A program made the translations under genes and the position numbers. 7,314 nt of DNA from an uncultured Collinsella sp. (GTDB lineage Bacteria > Actinomycetota > Coriobacteriia > Coriobacteriales > Coriobacteriaceae): NCBI GenBank assembly GCA_902494135.1, contig CABUSE010000066.1, positions 1 through 7,314 on the forward strand, written 5' to 3'. The notes under the pieces are model-generated. The model searched no databases and was not told the origin of the DNA. It was given only the letters and a program-made list of their open reading frames with translations. The first letter of the stretch is position 1. Every line of letters begins with the position of its first letter. This document shows positions 5,321-7,314 of this stretch, piece after piece.

Positions 5321-6523
5321 ATGGACGCCAAGTTTACCGAGCTCGTCGAGCAGCTGAACGGCCTCGATTTTAAGGGTATGTACGGCAGCGACTTCCTGCA
5401 CACCTGGGATAAGACCACCGATGAGCTCAAGGCGCTCTACATCGTCGCCGACGCTCTGCGCGAGCTGCGCGAGAACAACGTTTCGTCCAAGATCTTCGAT
5501 TCGGGCCTGGCCGTCTCGCTGTTCCGCGACAACTCCACCCGTACGCGCTTCTCCTTCTCTAAGGCTGCCAACCTGCTCGGCCTTGAGCTGCAGGACCTGG
5601 ACGAGAAGAAGTCCCAGATCGCTCACGGCGAGACCGTCCGCGAGACCGCTACCATGATCTCCTTCATGGCCGACGTCATCGGCATCCGCGACGACATGTA
5701 CATCGGCAAGGGCGACGCCTACATGGCTGAGGTCTCCGAGTCTGTCCAGCAGGCTTACGAGGATGGCGTTCTGGATCACCGTCCCACGCTCATCTCCCTG
5801 CAGTCCGACTCCGATCACCCCACGCAGTCCTCTGCCGACATGCTCTACCTTATCAACGAGTTTGGCGGCCTCGAGAACCTCAAGGGCAAGAAGGTTGCCG
5901 TCACCTGGGCCTATTCGCCCTCTTACGGCAAGCCGCTGTCCTGCCCGCAGTCGCTGATCAGCCTGCTGCCCCGTTTTGGCATGGACGTCACCCTGGCCCA
6001 CCCCGAGGGCTACGACCTCATGCCCGAGGTCGTCGAGCGCGCCAAGGGCTATGCCGCCGAGTCCGGCACCACCTTTAAGCAGGTCAACACCATGGCCGAG
6101 GCCTTCGAGGGCGCCGACATCGTGATCCCCAAGAGCTGGGCTCCGTTTGCCGCCATGGAGAAGCGTACCAACCTGTACGCCGAGGGCGACGACGCCGGTA
6201 TCGCTGCGCTCGAGAAGGAGCTGCTCGCTCAGAACGCTACGCATCAGGATTGGTGCTCCACGACAGAGCTCATGGAGAAGACCGCCAACGGCCAGGACAC
6301 CATCTTTATGCACCCGCTGCCCGCCGACATCTCCGGTGTCTCCTGCGAGCACGGCGAGGTCAACGCCGACGTCTTCGACATGCACCGCGTGGGCATGTAC
6401 AAGGAGGCCAGCTACAAGCCGTACGCCATCGCAGCCATGATGTTCCTGCAGAAGGTTGCCGATCCCGCCGCTACCCTCAAGGCCCTCGACGAGCGCAACA
6501 CCGCCCGTTGGTTCCAGGCCTAA
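5321..6523 (+). CDS. ygeW: Knotted catabolic carbamoyltransferase YgeW
   Basis: This 400-residue cytoplasmic enzyme belongs to the aspartate/ornithine carbamoyltransferase superfamily, YgeW group. Its carbamoyl-phosphate site is intact: FRDNSTRTRFSF (68-79) with STRTR at 72-76, DHPTQSSADM with HPTQ at 166-169, and HPLPADISGVSC (331-342). Family-typical stretches include KSQIAHGETVRETATMISFM, IGIRDDMYIGKG and TWAYSPSYGKPLS; the last lies in the region that forms the deep trefoil knot. No ornithine-type SMG loop is seen, so it is not a plain ornithine enzyme. The E. coli homologue is considered catabolic, releasing carbamoyl phosphate from an unidentified ureido compound, and the carbamate kinase gene 14 bp downstream supports that. 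The start is the ATG at 5321 after AAAGGA (5308-5313, seven bases). The same frame stays open to 5135, but that extension has no family similarity and contains the candidate promoter. Confidence 0.94.
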   Translation: MDAKFTELVEQLNGLDFKGMYGSDFLHTWDKTTDELKALYIVADALRELRENNVSSKIFDSGLAVSLFRDNSTRTRFSFSKAANLLGLELQDLDEKKSQIAHGETVRETATMISFMADVIGIRDDMYIGKGDAYMAEVSESVQQAYEDGVLDHRPTLISLQSDSDHPTQSSADMLYLINEFGGLENLKGKKVAVTWAYSPSYGKPLSCPQSLISLLPRFGMDVTLAHPEGYDLMPEVVERAKGYAAESGTTFKQVNTMAEAFEGADIVIPKSWAPFAAMEKRTNLYAEGDDAGIAALEKELLAQNATHQDWCSTTELMEKTANGQDTIFMHPLPADISGVSCEHGEVNADVFDMHRVGMYKEASYKPYAIAAMMFLQKVADPAATLKALDERNTARWFQA

Positions 6524-6537
6524 AGCTGGGCTGAGAA

Positions 6538-7314
6538 ATGGCTAAGCGTATTGTTGTCGCCCTGGGTGGAAACGCCCTCGGCGCCAACCTTCCCGAGCAG
6601 ATGGAGGCCGTCAAGACGACTTCCAAGGCTATCGTCGACCTGATCGAGGAGGGCAACGAGGTCGTCGTCGTGCATGGCAACGGTCCCCAGGTGGGCATGA
6701 TCGCCAACGCGATGGCTGAGCTCACGCGCTCTAATCCTCAGAAGTACGTTCCCTGCCCCTTGTCCGTTTGCGGCGCCATGAGCCAGGGCTACATTGGCTA
6801 TGACCTGCAAAATGCCCTGCGCGAGGAAATGCTCGACCGCAATATCGACAAGGGTGTCGCCACCGTGCTCACCCAGGTCGAGGTTGCGGCAGACGACCCG
6901 GCCTTTGCCGACCCGGTCAAGCCGATTGGTCCGTGGATGAGCGAGACCGAGGCCAAGGAGCTGGAGGCCGACCGCGGCTACCAGTTCATCCACGACGAGA
7001 AGCAGGGCTTCCGTCGCGTGGTGGCTTCGCCCAAGCCCGTGAACATCGTCGAGCTCGACACCATCAAGTCGCTCGTCGAGTCCAACCATGTGGTGATCTC
7101 CTGCGGCGGTGGCGGCATTCCCGTCACCAAGGCCCAGGGCAACCACCTTAAGGGCGCTGCCGCCGTCATCGATAAGGACTTTGCGGCCGAGAAGCTCGCC
7201 GAGCAGCTCGATGCCGATGCCCTGGTTATCCTGACGGCCGTGGAGAAGGTTGCCATTGGCTTTGGCACCGACCACGAGCAGTGGCTCGACACGCTGACCG
7301 CGGCTGACGTAAAG
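6538..7314 (+). CDS. arcC: Carbamate kinase (3' end cut by the window)
   Basis: The first 259 residues of a carbamate kinase are present; the family is usually about 310, so roughly 50 are missing beyond the right edge. It transfers the phosphate of carbamoyl phosphate to ADP, giving ATP plus carbamate, which breaks down to ammonia and CO2. Diagnostic segments are ALGGNAL (8-14), HGNGPQVG (46-53), MSQGYIGYDLQNAL (81-94), TQVEVAADDPAF (112-123), RRVVASPKPVNIVE (159-172), CGGGGIPV (189-196), AVIDKD (209-214) and ILTAVEKV (231-238). The start codon lies 14 bases after the ygeW stop and has only a weak purine-rich site before it, so translation is probably coupled to ygeW. The counterpart in the E. 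coli cluster is named yqeA; arcC is used here in the general carbamate kinase sense. Together with YgeW it forms a substrate-level phosphorylation pair. Confidence 0.95.
   Translation, partial: MAKRIVVALGGNALGANLPEQMEAVKTTSKAIVDLIEEGNEVVVVHGNGPQVGMIANAMAELTRSNPQKYVPCPLSVCGAMSQGYIGYDLQNALREEMLDRNIDKGVATVLTQVEVAADDPAFADPVKPIGPWMSETEAKELEADRGYQFIHDEKQGFRRVVASPKPVNIVELDTIKSLVESNHVVISCGGGGIPVTKAQGNHLKGAAAVIDKDFAAEKLAEQLDADALVILTAVEKVAIGFGTDHEQWLDTLTAADVK

Noticed and set aside
5252..6385. Antisense open frame (377 codons) opposite ygeW
   Set aside because: It is a shadow of the C/G-ending codons of ygeW, with no family resemblance.
6520..7275. Antisense open frame (251 codons) opposite the carbamate kinase gene
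   Set aside because: The plus-strand frame has all carbamate kinase motifs; the antisense product has none of any family.

Overview
The window looks like chromosomal DNA from a high-GC anaerobic gut actinobacterium, most likely a member of the Coriobacteriia such as Collinsella. This rests on G/C-ending codon use, clear Shine-Dalgarno sites and the gene content. It is an inference from style and gene set, not a database match.

The left third is accessory in character. Positions 1-395 hold no convincing gene. They do contain a striking tandem array: four copies of an 11-bp core spaced exactly 33 bp apart (242-356). On the minus strand follow a gene for a long, low-complexity, acidic/Pro/Ala-rich protein with one membrane helix near its C-terminus (396-1388; function unknown) and a gene for a YheO/DauR-type regulator with a PAS-like sensor domain and a C-terminal helix-turn-helix (1514-2167).

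The right two thirds are a plus-strand catabolic cluster that diverges from the regulator across a 277-bp intergenic region. Its genes are ygeX (diaminopropionate ammonia-lyase, 2445-3659), ygeY (M20-family metallohydrolase linked to selenium metabolism, 3734-5119), ygeW (knotted catabolic carbamoyltransferase, 5321-6523) and a carbamate kinase gene cut by the right edge (6538-7314). The same set occurs in the E. coli ygeW-ygeX-ygeY-yqeA region and in gut anaerobes that break down purines/urate without oxygen.

A plausible combined scheme is that YgeY and YgeW act on a carbamoylated (ureido) intermediate. YgeW would phosphorolyse the carbamoyl group to carbamoyl phosphate, carbamate kinase would turn that into ATP plus ammonia and CO2, and YgeX would convert the released 2,3-diaminopropionate to pyruvate and ammonia. 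The exact substrates of YgeY and YgeW are not shown by the sequence.

Regulatory structure worth attention includes two copies of an 18-bp near-repeat and a separate palindrome in the divergent promoter region, a small hairpin between ygeX and ygeY, and a perfect 10-bp-stem GC hairpin followed by a promoter-like sequence between ygeY and ygeW.
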